64,000 bases of DNA from Blastococcus saxobsidens. Its GTDB lineage: Bacteria; Actinomycetota; Actinomycetes; Mycobacteriales; Geodermatophilaceae. Shown here piece by piece: positions 17,873 to 26,281 of this stretch. The notes under the pieces are model-generated. The model was not told the DNA's origin and ran no database searches. It worked only from the letters and a program-made list of their open reading frames with translations. Made by a program: the position numbers and the translations under genes. Numbering within the stretch: position 1 is the stretch's first letter; every line of letters starts with the position of its first letter. The stretch lies in the NCBI RefSeq assembly GCF_002938435.1, contig NZ_POQT01000019.1:1-64000 (forward strand), written 5' to 3'.

Positions 17873-18292
17873 ATGGACCTGTCGCCGCGGCGCACCGTGC
17901 GGGCGCTCGTCGCATCGAGCGCCGTGCCGCTCCTGGCCGCCTGCGGTGCTGGCGAAGTGATCTCGGTCGCCGACGTGACCGTTCTCGTCTCCGAGCGGAC
18001 AGGTGCCGGCATGGACGCTCTCGGTGGTGGCCGGCTGGAGGTGTCGGGTGGCTGCCTGGGCGCCGGGGGCTCCGTGATCGTCTGGCCGCACGGCACCGAG
18101 GTGGTCGACGACGACCCGTTGACGATCGCGGTCCCCGGCCACGGGACCTACGGCCTCGGGGACGAGGTGGAGGTCGGAGGGGGCTTCGTCCTCGAACACT
18201 CCTCCCGGAACTGGGAGCTCGGTCCTTTCGACGTCGCGGGCGTGACCGTCCCCGCCCCCTGTGCGGAGCACGACGTCTTCCTCGCTCGCTGA
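17873..18292 (+). CDS. Putative lipoprotein
   Basis: A 139-residue exported protein. It has a basic N-terminus (SPRRTVR), a short hydrophobic core and the lipobox LLAAC at about 19-23, so Cys23 should be diacylated and tether it to the outer membrane face. The mature part is Gly-rich with two further Cys (in GGCLG and PAPCAEH) that could pair. I recognise no domain. ATG 17873 follows CGGAGGGCACG. It stands alone after adnB, about 70 bp before a VOC gene on the same strand. Function unknown. Confidence 0.75.
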   Translation: MDLSPRRTVRALVASSAVPLLAACGAGEVISVADVTVLVSERTGAGMDALGGGRLEVSGGCLGAGGSVIVWPHGTEVVDDDPLTIAVPGHGTYGLGDEVEVGGGFVLEHSSRNWELGPFDVAGVTVPAPCAEHDVFLAR

Positions 18293-18363
18293 CGCCGGTC
18301 TCGGGTCCGCGGCCCCGCCGGCACGCAGCGCGCACCCGTCGGTCCGGACGAGAGGATGGCGCC

Positions 18364-18747
18364 ATGGACGTCCTGAGCAGCCGCATCCTGCTGCGACCGT
18401 CGGACACACGGCGGTCGCAGTCGTTCTACCGGGACGTCCTCGGGCTGGCGGTGCATCGCGAGTTCGGTCCGGCGGAGCATCCCGGAATGGTCTTCTTCCT
18501 GGGGAACGGTCTGCTGGAGGTCTCCGGCCGGTCATCGGAACGCCCCGAGGGCCTGGCCCTGTGGCTGCAGGTCCGGGACGTCGCCGCCGAGCACCGTCGT
18601 CTCACGGCGGCCGACGTGACGGTCATCCAGCCACCCCGACTGGAGCCGTGGGGGTTGGTCGAGATGTGGATCGAGGACCCCGACGGCGTCCGGATCGCGC
18701 TGGTCGAGATCCCGGATGCGCATCCTCTGCGCCGCGACCAGCGATGA
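18364..18747 (+). CDS. VOC (glyoxalase/bleomycin-resistance fold) family protein
   Basis: A 127-residue single-module vicinal-oxygen-chelate protein. The two beta-alpha-beta-beta-beta repeats are visible. The first contains SQSFYRDVLGLAVHREF and the second contains [13 protein letters not shown] and ends with MWIEDPDGVRIALVEIP. The metal-binding Glu would be one of those in EMWIEDPDG and the C-terminal VEIP. ATG 18364 follows GAGAGGATGGCGCC. Members range from glyoxalases to antibiotic-binding proteins; nothing here picks one. It converges on an epoxide-hydrolase-like gene across a hairpin terminator. Confidence 0.85.
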   Translation: MDVLSSRILLRPSDTRRSQSFYRDVLGLAVHREFGPAEHPGMVFFLGNGLLEVSGRSSERPEGLALWLQVRDVAAEHRRLTAADVTVIQPPRLEPWGLVEMWIEDPDGVRIALVEIPDAHPLRRDQR

Positions 18748-18802
18748 GACGACGCTCAGGTCCTCCGCGTCCAGCTGCGAGACGTTCCCGCGGGACCCCG
18801 AG

Positions 18803-18826
18803 CCGGCCGCCGCGGGAGGCGGCCGG
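18803..18826. terminator. Hairpin terminator between convergent genes
   Basis: Perfect 9-bp arms CCGGCCGCC and GGCGGCCGG flank a 6-base loop, four bases from the stop of the minus-strand hydrolase and 55 bases after the VOC gene. Confidence 0.65.
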
Positions 18827-18829
18827 GCG

Positions 18830-19681
18830 TCAGGTCGAGGCGACGCGGTCCAGGATCGCGGCGGCCAGCTGCTCCGGTGCCTGCTCGGGGACCCAGTGCG
18901 TGATGCCCGGCAGCTCCACGAATCGGTAGTCGCCGGTCACGAACTCCTCGCACGCGAGCGCCGCGGTCCGCCCGATGGCGACGTCGTTGTCGCTCCAGAC
19001 GTAGGTGGTCGGCACCGACACCTTGTCCACGCGGATGTCGGAGCTCATGGCGCGGTACCAGTTCAGCGCGGCGGTCAGCGCACCCGGCGCCGAGAGCACG
19101 GCCACGTACTCGTCGACGGCCTCGGGGGAGACGCCGGTCTCGCCCTCGGCACCCAGCAGCATCCGGCGCAGCCGCCGGGCGTCGTCGGCCAGGAGCACCT
19201 CCTCGGCCTTGCCCCGCTGCCAGAACAGCCGGATGTAGGCCGAGCGCTCCTTCTGCTCGGGGTCGACCCTGAAGGCGGCGGTGTATGCGGCGGGGTGCGG
19301 CACCGACACCGCGGTCAGCGAGCGGACGCGGTCGGCGTGCCAGGCGGCCAGCGTCCACGCGACGTTGGCGCCCCAGTCGTGGCCCACGACGTCGGCCATG
19401 GGGATCTCCAGCGCCGTCATGAGGTCCGCGCTCACCTGCGCGAGGTTCTGCATGGCGTAGGCCTCGACCTCGTCCGGTCGCGCGCCGGGGGAGTAGCCGA
19501 GCTGGTCGGGTGCATACGTGCGCAGGCCGGCCTGGGTGAGCAGCGGCGTCACCGCGGCCCACGAGGCCGACGTCTGCGGGAAGCCGTGCAGCAGCAGCAC
19601 CGGGCGCCCGTCCTCCGGGCCGTCGACCCGCACGTCGAAGGTCAGGTCGCCGACGTCCACGCGCAGCAGCTCTCCAGGCAT
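18830..19681 (-). CDS. Alpha/beta hydrolase, epoxide hydrolase-like
   Basis: A 283-residue alpha/beta hydrolase. The oxyanion segment is HGFPQTSASW (about 33-42), the nucleophile elbow is GHDWGA with an Asp nucleophile near residue 100, a later acid lies in WSDNDVAIG and the base is His in ELPGITHWVPEQ. An Asp nucleophile with HDWG is diagnostic of epoxide hydrolases and haloalkane dehalogenases. The HGFP motif favours epoxide hydrolase. The ATG at 19679-19681 begins MPGELLRVDVGD. Upstream on the same strand is an acetyltransferase, separated by an 8-bp-periodic repeat. Substrate unknown. Confidence 0.88.
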   Translation of the reverse strand: MPGELLRVDVGDLTFDVRVDGPEDGRPVLLLHGFPQTSASWAAVTPLLTQAGLRTYAPDQLGYSPGARPDEVEAYAMQNLAQVSADLMTALEIPMADVVGHDWGANVAWTLAAWHADRVRSLTAVSVPHPAAYTAAFRVDPEQKERSAYIRLFWQRGKAEEVLLADDARRLRRMLLGAEGETGVSPEAVDEYVAVLSAPGALTAALNWYRAMSSDIRVDKVSVPTTYVWSDNDVAIGRTAALACEEFVTGDYRFVELPGITHWVPEQAPEQLAAAILDRVAST

Positions 19682-19734
19682 GGGCGCGACGCTATCGGGG
19701 GCCCGCACCCGGCGCCGTACGCGGTACCTGCACG

Positions 19735-19762
19735 TCGACAGGTCGACATCTCGACAAGTCGA
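19735..19762. repeat. 8-bp-periodic TCGACA array
   Basis: TCGACA occurs at 19735, 19743 and 19751, and TCGA at 19759, an exact 8-bp spacing. It lies between the acetyltransferase stop and the hydrolase start on the minus strand. A related array lies at 54425-54465. Confidence 0.6.
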
Positions 19763-19766
19763 GGAG

Positions 19767-20273
19767 TCAACTGCCGAGCCGGAGCCCCAGCTGGTGGACC
19801 CGCAGCCCCTCGGGGGAGACGAGCAGGTCCTCCGGTGCCATCCCGAGCCGGTGGGCCACGGCGAGGGACGGCGCGTTCGCCTCGTGCACGAGCGCCACCA
19901 GGTGCGGCACCCCGGCCGAGCGCGCCCGCTGGACGACCGCGCGCGCCGCCGTCGTCGCACGACCGCGACCCCAGTGCGCCCGCCCGAGGCGCCAGCCGAT
20001 CTCCAGCTCGCCGGTGGGGCCCCAGTCCGCACCCCACGGCTGCACCCCGGCGAAGCCGACCACCTCACTGTCGACCACGAGGGAGAACAGGCACAACCCC
20101 GAGTCCCGTGCGAGCTGCTGCTGCCGCCCGACGAAGGCCTCGTACCAGGGCAGGTCCCGCACGAGCCCGGTACCGATGTAGCGCATGACCTCCGGGTCGT
20201 CGAACAGCCGGTGCCATGCGACGGCGTCCTCGTCCAGGGGCACGCGCAGCAGCGGTCCGGTTCTTTCGGGCAC
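19767..20273 (-). CDS. GNAT family N-acetyltransferase
   Basis: A 168-residue acetyltransferase of the RimJ/RimL-like GNAT class. The acetyl-CoA-binding segment is RLGRAHWGRGRATTAARAVV (about 103-122), followed by a typical GVPHLVALVHEANAPSLAVAHRLGM segment. Such enzymes acetylate N-termini of proteins or small amines. GTG at 20271-20273 (PERTGPLLRVPLDEDA follows) gives the family-length product. It is divergent from the M20 dipeptidase with 57 bp between starts. The acceptor is not predictable. Confidence 0.87.
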   Translation of the reverse strand: MPERTGPLLRVPLDEDAVAWHRLFDDPEVMRYIGTGLVRDLPWYEAFVGRQQQLARDSGLCLFSLVVDSEVVGFAGVQPWGADWGPTGELEIGWRLGRAHWGRGRATTAARAVVQRARSAGVPHLVALVHEANAPSLAVAHRLGMAPEDLLVSPEGLRVHQLGLRLGS

Positions 20274-20330
20274 GGCTGCGACGCTAACGGGGGCGTGGTC
20301 GGCCCCCCGGCCGCGGCTACGGTCGACGCC

Positions 20331-21737
20331 GTGACCAGCGAGCGCGAGTACGTCACCGCCCACCTCGACGACCTGCACGCCGACCTCGGCGCCTGGCTGC
20401 GCATCCCGTCGATCTCCGCGGACCCGGCGCACGCCGACGACGTCGCCGCCAGCGCGGCGTGGCTGGCCGAGGCGCTCACCCGCACCGGCTTCCCGACCGT
20501 GGAGATCTGGCCGACCGCCGGTGCGCCCGCCGTCTTCGCCGAGTGGCCGTCGGCGGACGCCGACGCACCAGTCGCGCTGGTCTACGGCCACCACGACGTG
20601 CAGCCGGTGGACCCGCCGGAGCTGTGGGTGCACCCGCCGTTCGAGCCCACTCGGGTCGAGGGGCCCGACGGCCCGGAGCTGCACGCCCGCGGCGCCATCG
20701 ACGACAAGGGAAACGTCGCCTTCCACCTCCTCGGCATCCGCGCGCACCTCGCCGCCACCGGCCGCGACACCCCCGCGGTCACGGTGAAGCTGCTCATCGA
20801 GGGCGAGGAGGAGTCCGGTTCCCCGCACTTCGAGGCTCTGCTGCGGGAGAAGGCCGACCGGCTGGCGTGCGACGTCGTCGTCGTCAGCGACACCGGCATG
20901 GCCGCTCCCGACGTGCCCAGCGCGGTGACCGCCATGCGGGGGCTCGCCGACGCCGAGATCACCCTGCGCGGTCCCGCCGTCGACCTCCATTCGGGCTCGT
21001 TCGGCGGGGCCGTCCCCAATCCGCTGCACGCCCTGGCGGAGCTGATCGCGAAGCTGCACGACGACCAGGGCCGCGTGACCATCCCGGGCTTCTACGACAA
21101 GGTCCGCTCGCTGTCCGACCGCGAGCGCGAGCTCATGAGCCGCGTCCCGTTCGACGAGCAGACCTGGCTCGCCGGCCCGGCGGCGTCCCGGGCGACGTAC
21201 GGCGAGGCCGGCTACAGCACCCTGGAACGCACCGGCGCCCGCCCGACCGCCGAGGTCAACGGCATGTGGGGCGGCTACACCGGCCCCGGCCACAAGACGA
21301 TCATCCCGGCCGAGGCGCACGCCAAGGTCACCTTCCGGCTGGTGTCCGACCAGCGGCCGGAGGACGTCGGACCGCTGCTGCGCGCCTGGGTCCAGGACAA
21401 CGTCCCGGCCGGCATCGAGGCGGAGGTGCACACCCCGCCCGGGGGCGTCGCGCCGTGCGCCAGCGACCTGGACTCCCCGCACATGGACGCGCTGCTGGCT
21501 GCCATCGGCCAGGCCTTCGACACCGACCCGGGCGACGTGCTGTTCACGCGGGAGGGCGGCAGCGGTCCCGAGGCGGCGATCGTGGCGGCGCTGGGTGCCC
21601 CGCTGCTGTTCCTCGGCGCCGGTCTCCCCACCGACCGCATCCACTCGCCGAACGAGCGGGTGCTGCTGCCGATGCTCTACCGCGGCGCCGAGGCGGCGGC
21701 GCACCTCTGGCGGGAGCTGGCCGCTCGCCGCAGCTAG
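20331..21737 (+). CDS. M20 family dipeptidase
   Basis: A 468-residue zinc exopeptidase of the M20A/CNDP-like class that cleaves dipeptides or N-acyl amino acids. Metal-binding motifs are present: GHHDVQPVD (His and Asp near 86-88), GAIDDKGN (bridging Asp), EGEEESGSP (catalytic Glu and ligand Glu) and SDTGM, with a late His in RIHSPNER. The central lid domain contains the HSGSFGGAVPNP and VNGMWGGYTGPGHKT segments typical of these dipeptidases. GTG 20331 begins at VTSEREYV. The 3' end overlaps the convergent methyltransferase by 4 bp. Confidence 0.93.
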   Translation: MTSEREYVTAHLDDLHADLGAWLRIPSISADPAHADDVAASAAWLAEALTRTGFPTVEIWPTAGAPAVFAEWPSADADAPVALVYGHHDVQPVDPPELWVHPPFEPTRVEGPDGPELHARGAIDDKGNVAFHLLGIRAHLAATGRDTPAVTVKLLIEGEEESGSPHFEALLREKADRLACDVVVVSDTGMAAPDVPSAVTAMRGLADAEITLRGPAVDLHSGSFGGAVPNPLHALAELIAKLHDDQGRVTIPGFYDKVRSLSDRERELMSRVPFDEQTWLAGPAASRATYGEAGYSTLERTGARPTAEVNGMWGGYTGPGHKTIIPAEAHAKVTFRLVSDQRPEDVGPLLRAWVQDNVPAGIEAEVHTPPGGVAPCASDLDSPHMDALLAAIGQAFDTDPGDVLFTREGGSGPEAAIVAALGAPLLFLGAGLPTDRIHSPNERVLLPMLYRGAEAAAHLWRELAARRS

Positions 21738-22507
21738 GGGAGCGTCCCGACGACGACGGTGGCGGCCCGCTCGTCGTCGGTGACCAGCCGGGCCTGCAGA
21801 CCGGCGGCGGTGACCGTCTCGAGCGCGGCGGCGGCCTGGCCCTCGCTGCACTCGAACAGCAGCGAGCCGCCGGGCGCGAGCCAGTCGGGGGCACCGGCGG
21901 CGACGCGGCGGGCGAGCGCGAGCCCGTCCGGCCCGCCGTCGAGCGCCGTCCGGGGCTCGTGGTCGCGGGCCTCCGGCGGCATGAGCGCGACGGCGTCGGT
22001 GGGCACGTACGGCACGTTGGCGGTGAGGACGGCGACCCGGCCGCGGAGCCCGTCCGGCAGTGCGTCGAACAGGTCGCCCTGGTGCACCAGGGCGCCGGGC
22101 AGGTTCGTCCGCGCGCAGGCCACCGACGCGGGCTCGACGTCGGACGCGTGCAGGTCGATGCCCGGCACGGCCGCGCGGAGGGCCGCTCCCACCGCACCCG
22201 TTCCGCAGCACAGGTCGACGACGACCGAGCCGGGCCGGGCGAGCGCCGCCGCCTCGAGCACCAGCGCCTCGGTGCGCCGGCGGGGGACGAACACCCCGGC
22301 AGCGACGGCGATCCGCAGCCCGCAGAACTCCGCCCAGCCCAGGAGCACCTCCAGCGGCGTCCCGGCCACCCGTCGCTCGACCAGCCGGTCGAGCTCCTGC
22401 CGGTCGGTGGCCGCGACGGCGAGCAGCTGCGCCTCGTCCTCGGCGAACACGCACCCGGCTACCCGAAGTCGGCGGACCACGTCCACGTCGGGGGACGCGT
22501 GCTGCAC
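21734..22507 (-). CDS. Putative protein N5-glutamine methyltransferase (PrmC/HemK-related)
   Basis: A 257-residue SAM-dependent methyltransferase related to PrmC but in the actinobacterial paralogue group of unknown target. The SAM site is VVDLCCGTGAVGAAL (about 94-108), followed by an acidic SDVEPASV. The catalytic NPPY loop is the variant NVPYVP, which still places Asn and Tyr around the glutamine amide. The N-terminal helical domain is short. GTG 22505-22507 has GGGAGG upstream. It is divergent from the DUF2510 gene with a 50-bp shared promoter region. Whether it modifies release factors is uncertain because a true prmC would normally sit beside prfA. Confidence 0.85.
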   Translation of the reverse strand: MQHASPDVDVVRRLRVAGCVFAEDEAQLLAVAATDRQELDRLVERRVAGTPLEVLLGWAEFCGLRIAVAAGVFVPRRRTEALVLEAAALARPGSVVVDLCCGTGAVGAALRAAVPGIDLHASDVEPASVACARTNLPGALVHQGDLFDALPDGLRGRVAVLTANVPYVPTDAVALMPPEARDHEPRTALDGGPDGLALARRVAAGAPDWLAPGGSLLFECSEGQAAAALETVTAAGLQARLVTDDERAATVVVGTLP

Positions 22508-22557
22508 AGGACCTCCGGGAGGGGGAGCGGTCGTGGGGGACGACCTAGGCTGACGGC

Positions 22558-23451
22558 GTGACCGGAGCCGGGCAGACCCCTCCGCCGGGCTGGTACCCCG
22601 ATCCCGGTGGCGCCCCCGGCATGGTGCGCTGGTGGGACGGCGGTACCTGGTCCGACGTCATGATGCCGTCCGGTCCCGGGGTCGCGGTGCGCACCGCTCC
22701 CGGCGCCGCCCAGCACCGTGAGGTCGAGCTGTCCCCGGCGGATCAGGCGGAGACCGGCCGGACGCCCCGCCGGTCGGCGGTGTGGATCGCCCTCGTGGCG
22801 GTCGTCGTCCTGGTCGGTGCCGTGGTCGGCACGCTGCTCGCCCTGCGACCGGACGGGGACCGGTCCGACCGCACGGCGGCGCCGTCGACCAGCGCCGTCC
22901 CGTCCCAGCCGGGTGGCGGCTCCGCCTTCCCGTCGGGGATGGTGCGGATCACCGACCGGGCCGCCGGGATCTCCTACCCCTACCTCGGGGAGGGGTGGTC
23001 GGAGTTCGACCTGGGCCTGCAGCTGGAGACGACGGAGACGACGGGTCAGTACTTCACGACGCAGGAGGGCACCCCCGACGGCGGGATCTTCATCAGCCAG
23101 TGCACCTCCGGGCCGGTGGCCGCGGAGTACGGCTACGCCGGTCCCTCGACGCTGCAGTCGACGGTGACCCGGCTGGCGGCCAGCGTGCGCGGCAACTACT
23201 ACCCGGGCCCCAACGAGCGCGAGGTGCTGCGCGACGAGGCGCGCACCGTCGACGGGCGCGCTGCCCATCTCGTCGAGTTCACGCTGACCTGGGACGTCGA
23301 GGGCTACGACGCCACGGGGGAGCGGGCCGCGCTGCTGCTGATCGACGTCGGCCGACCGGCCCCGGCGCTGGTGTACATCTCCATCCCCAACACGCACGCG
23401 GAGCTCTACGGCGTCATCGACCGCGTCCTCGAGGACATCGACGTGCTGTGA
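22558..23451 (+). CDS. DUF2510-containing membrane-anchored protein
   Basis: A 297-residue protein that opens with a DUF2510 module (PPGWYPDPGG then RWWDGGTWS, about 9-32), a short domain frequent at the cytoplasmic end of actinobacterial membrane proteins. A linker and a single transmembrane segment at about 75-97 follow, then a Ser/Pro-rich spacer and an extracellular alpha/beta domain of about 170 residues with no recognised family. GTG 22558. No partner is evident. It is followed by a 149-bp gap with a hairpin. A role in envelope processes is likely only by topology. Confidence 0.8.
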   Translation: MTGAGQTPPPGWYPDPGGAPGMVRWWDGGTWSDVMMPSGPGVAVRTAPGAAQHREVELSPADQAETGRTPRRSAVWIALVAVVVLVGAVVGTLLALRPDGDRSDRTAAPSTSAVPSQPGGGSAFPSGMVRITDRAAGISYPYLGEGWSEFDLGLQLETTETTGQYFTTQEGTPDGGIFISQCTSGPVAAEYGYAGPSTLQSTVTRLAASVRGNYYPGPNEREVLRDEARTVDGRAAHLVEFTLTWDVEGYDATGERAALLLIDVGRPAPALVYISIPNTHAELYGVIDRVLEDIDVL

Positions 23452-23490
23452 CGGCTGCTTGATGATCAGGCGACCTGGTCATGGAGGGTG

Positions 23491-23516
23491 CTGGCTCACC
23501 GTCGACCGTGAGCCAG
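23491..23516. terminator. Hairpin terminator
   Basis: CTGGCTCAC and GTGAGCCAG form a perfect 9-bp stem with an 8-base loop, 40 bp after the DUF2510 gene and 85 bp before the first M16 peptidase. Confidence 0.55.
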
Positions 23517-23600
23517 GACCCCGCGAGGTGAGCCGGCGGCCCACCCCCGACGGGTGCACCGCAGGGCGGCGGTCGGCCGCCCGCGGCTACTGTCGGATGC

Positions 23601-24911
23601 GTGACTGCAGCTGGTACCGAACTGACCCTGCGGCACCCGATCGAACGGTTCACGCTGGAGAACGGCCTGCGGGTCGTCCTCGCTCCTGACCGCAGCGTGC
23701 CGGTGGTGGCGGTGAGCGTCTACTACGACGTCGGGATGCGCAACGAACCCGAGGGCCGCACCGGCTTCGCCCACCTCTTCGAGCACCTGATGTTCCAGGG
23801 GTCGGCCAACGTCGCGAAGATGGAGCACGCCCGCCTCGTCCAGGCCGCCGGCGGCACCTTCAACGGGTCCACGCACCAGGACTACACGAACTACTTCCAG
23901 GCGCTGCCCGCCGAGGCGCTGGAGCGCGCCCTGTTCCTCGAGGCCGACCGCATGGCGGCGCCGGCGATCACCGAGGAGAACCTCCGCAACCAGATCGACG
24001 TCGTGAAGGAGGAGATCCGGGTCAACGTGCTCAACCGGCCCTACGGCGCCTTTCCCTGGCTGCAGCTTCCCGAGATCGCCTTCGACAGCTTCGCCAACAC
24101 CCACGACGGCTACGGGTCCTTCGTCGACCTGGAGTCCTCCACCGTCGACGACGCCACCGACTTCTTCTCCCGGTACTACGCCCCGGGCAACGCGGTGCTG
24201 TGCATCGGCGGTGACCTCGACGTCGGCGAGACCGAGAAGCTGGTCCGCCGCTGGTTCGGGCCCGTCCCGGCGCGCGACGTGCCACCCCTCCCGCCCACCG
24301 GCGAGCCGTCGCCCACCACCGTGCGCTCCGCCGTGGTCGAGGATCCGCTGGCCCCCGCCCCGGCGCTGGCGCTCGGCTGGCGGGTGCCCGACCCGGTCGG
24401 CGACTTCGACACCTACCTCGGCTCCGTGCTGCTGGCCGAGGTCCTCAGCGAGGGCGACGCCTCGCGGTTGGAGCGCCGGCTCGTCCACGGGGACCGGATC
24501 GCGATCGCCCAGAGCAGCTACGTGGGCATGTTCGGCGACCCGTGCGACGTCCGCGACGCCACCCTGTTCACCACCCAGGTCCACCACCCGGCCGGCGTCC
24601 CGGCCGAGCGGGTGACCGCCGCGGTGCACGAGGAGATCGCCCGCATCGCGGCCGACGGGGTCGACGCCGAGGAGCTGCGCCGGGTCCAGGCGCGCACCGA
24701 GGCCCAGCTGCTCCAGCAGGCGGACTCGATCCTGGGCCGCACGCTGTCCTTCGCGGCCGCCGAGCTCATCCACGGGCGCGCCGAGCTGGCCGGTGAGCTG
24801 GCCGCGCGGCTCGCCGCGGTGACCCCCGAGGCGGTGCAGGTCGCCGCCCGCGGCCTGGATCCAGGCACCGTCGCCATGCTCGAACTGCGACCGGCAGGGG
24901 GCGCCCGATGA
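23601..24911 (+). CDS. M16 family zinc peptidase (catalytic partner)
   Basis: A 436-residue M16 peptidase. The inverted zinc motif HLFEH (about 57-61, in GFAHLFEHLMFQG) and the downstream Glu in EADRMAAPAITEENL are intact, so this is the catalytically competent half. It has two M16 domains, and the C-terminal one is degenerate. GTG 23601 lies after the sequence TACTGTCGGATGC. The second M16 gene overlaps its stop by 4 bp, and the pair should form a heterodimer like mitochondrial processing peptidase or the Sphingomonas Sph2681/2682 type. It probably degrades peptides in the cytosol, since no signal peptide is present. Confidence 0.93.
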   Translation: MTAAGTELTLRHPIERFTLENGLRVVLAPDRSVPVVAVSVYYDVGMRNEPEGRTGFAHLFEHLMFQGSANVAKMEHARLVQAAGGTFNGSTHQDYTNYFQALPAEALERALFLEADRMAAPAITEENLRNQIDVVKEEIRVNVLNRPYGAFPWLQLPEIAFDSFANTHDGYGSFVDLESSTVDDATDFFSRYYAPGNAVLCIGGDLDVGETEKLVRRWFGPVPARDVPPLPPTGEPSPTTVRSAVVEDPLAPAPALALGWRVPDPVGDFDTYLGSVLLAEVLSEGDASRLERRLVHGDRIAIAQSSYVGMFGDPCDVRDATLFTTQVHHPAGVPAERVTAAVHEEIARIAADGVDAEELRRVQARTEAQLLQQADSILGRTLSFAAAELIHGRAELAGELAARLAAVTPEAVQVAARGLDPGTVAMLELRPAGGAR

Positions 24912-26281
24912 CCGGCAGCCGGCCGAACCTCATCCCGCCGCTGGGCGAGCCCCGGCCGCAGCCGGTGCCCGTCGCCGAGGAGACGACGCTGCCCAACGGC
25001 CTGCGTCTCGTCGTCGTGCCGCGCCCGGGTGTGCCGCTGGTGGAGCTGCGGCTGCGCGTGCCGTTCGCCGCGGCCAACGCACGCAACGCCGGGGTGCACG
25101 CCGCTCGCGGCGCCGTCCTCTCCGGGGCGGTCCTGCTCGGCACGCAGCAGCACGACCAGACCGGGATCGCGCAGCTGCTGCAGAGCCACGGCGCGGAGAT
25201 GTCGGTGGCCACCGACGCCGACCGGCTGCTGTTCGCCACCACGCTGCTGCCCACCGGGCTGGGCCCGGTGCTCGGCGTCCTCGCCGAGCTGCTCACCGCG
25301 GCCTCCTACCCGGCCGGTCAGGTCGACGGCGAGCGGGACCGGCTGGCCGAGCGGATCGCCATCGCCCGCAGCCAGCCGGGCACCATCGCCCGGTCGGCCC
25401 TGGCCACCCGGCGGTTCGGCTCCCACCCGTACGCGATCGGGCTGCCCGACGCCGAGCTGGTCTCGGCCGTGCGCGCACCTGCCCTGCGGCGGCTGCACCG
25501 GGAACGGGTGCTGCCCGCCGGGAGCATCCTCGTGCTCGTCGGCGACCTCGACCCGCGCGCCGCGACCGACACCGTCGCCGCCGCGCTCGAGGGCTGGACC
25601 GGCAGCGGCAAGGCCGTGGAGGCCCCGCCGGTCACCGAGCTGCGGCCGGCGGGCATCGAGATCGTCGACCGCCCGGGGGCGGTGCAGTCCAACCTGCGCC
25701 TGGGCGGCCCCGCGCCGCGGCGCACCGACGCCGACCTGCCCGCCGCCCGCCTCGCCGCGATGATCTACGGCGGGTACTTCTCCTCCCGGCTGGTGGAGAA
25801 CATCCGCGAGCACAAGGGCTACAGCTACAGCCCGCGCAGCGCCATCGACCACCAGCGGGCGACGTCGTCGTTCCTGGTGGAGGCCGACGTGGCGACCGAG
25901 GTCACCGGCGCGGCGCTGCTGGAGACGGTCTACGAGCTGGGCCGGATCGCGCTCACCCCGGTCTCCGAGGCCGAGCTCGACGCCGCCCGCCGGTACGTCC
26001 TCGGCAGCATGGCGCTGTCCACGGCCACGCACGCGGGGCTGGCCAGCACGGTGTCGGCCCTCCTCGGCGCCGGTCTCCCGGCCGACTGGCTGCGCACGCA
26101 CCAGCAGGACCTGGCGGCCGTCACCGTCGACCAGGTGCGGGAGGCGGCCGCCCGGTACCTGGCCCCGGAGAAGCTGACGACCGTCGTCGTCGGTGACGCC
26201 GGCCGGGTCGCCGACGAGCTGGGCACCCTGGCTCCGGTCACGGTCACGGTCACGGTGACCGGGAGCGGCGAGCCGGTATGA
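24908..26281 (+). CDS. M16 family peptidase-like protein (non-catalytic partner)
   Basis: A 457-residue M16 homologue lacking the HxxEH zinc site: the equivalent segment reads NAGVHAARGAVLSGA. The C-terminal substrate-binding Arg/Tyr pair survives in LVENIREHKGYSYSPR. This division of labour, one zinc-bearing and one substrate-binding subunit, is typical for dimeric M16B enzymes. It overlaps both neighbours by 4 bp (upstream M16, downstream nudC), so all three are probably translated from one mRNA. The extreme C-terminus TVTVTVTG is encoded by a GGTCAC hexamer repeat at 26236-26259. Confidence 0.9.
   Translation: MTGSRPNLIPPLGEPRPQPVPVAEETTLPNGLRLVVVPRPGVPLVELRLRVPFAAANARNAGVHAARGAVLSGAVLLGTQQHDQTGIAQLLQSHGAEMSVATDADRLLFATTLLPTGLGPVLGVLAELLTAASYPAGQVDGERDRLAERIAIARSQPGTIARSALATRRFGSHPYAIGLPDAELVSAVRAPALRRLHRERVLPAGSILVLVGDLDPRAATDTVAAALEGWTGSGKAVEAPPVTELRPAGIEIVDRPGAVQSNLRLGGPAPRRTDADLPAARLAAMIYGGYFSSRLVENIREHKGYSYSPRSAIDHQRATSSFLVEADVATEVTGAALLETVYELGRIALTPVSEAELDAARRYVLGSMALSTATHAGLASTVSALLGAGLPADWLRTHQQDLAAVTVDQVREAAARYLAPEKLTTVVVGDAGRVADELGTLAPVTVTVTVTGSGEPV
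26236..26259 (+). repeat. GGTCAC hexamer repeat in the M16-like C-terminus
   Basis: Three copies of GGTCAC are followed by GGTGAC. Unit gain or loss stays in frame and would only lengthen the TVTV tail. Confidence 0.7.
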
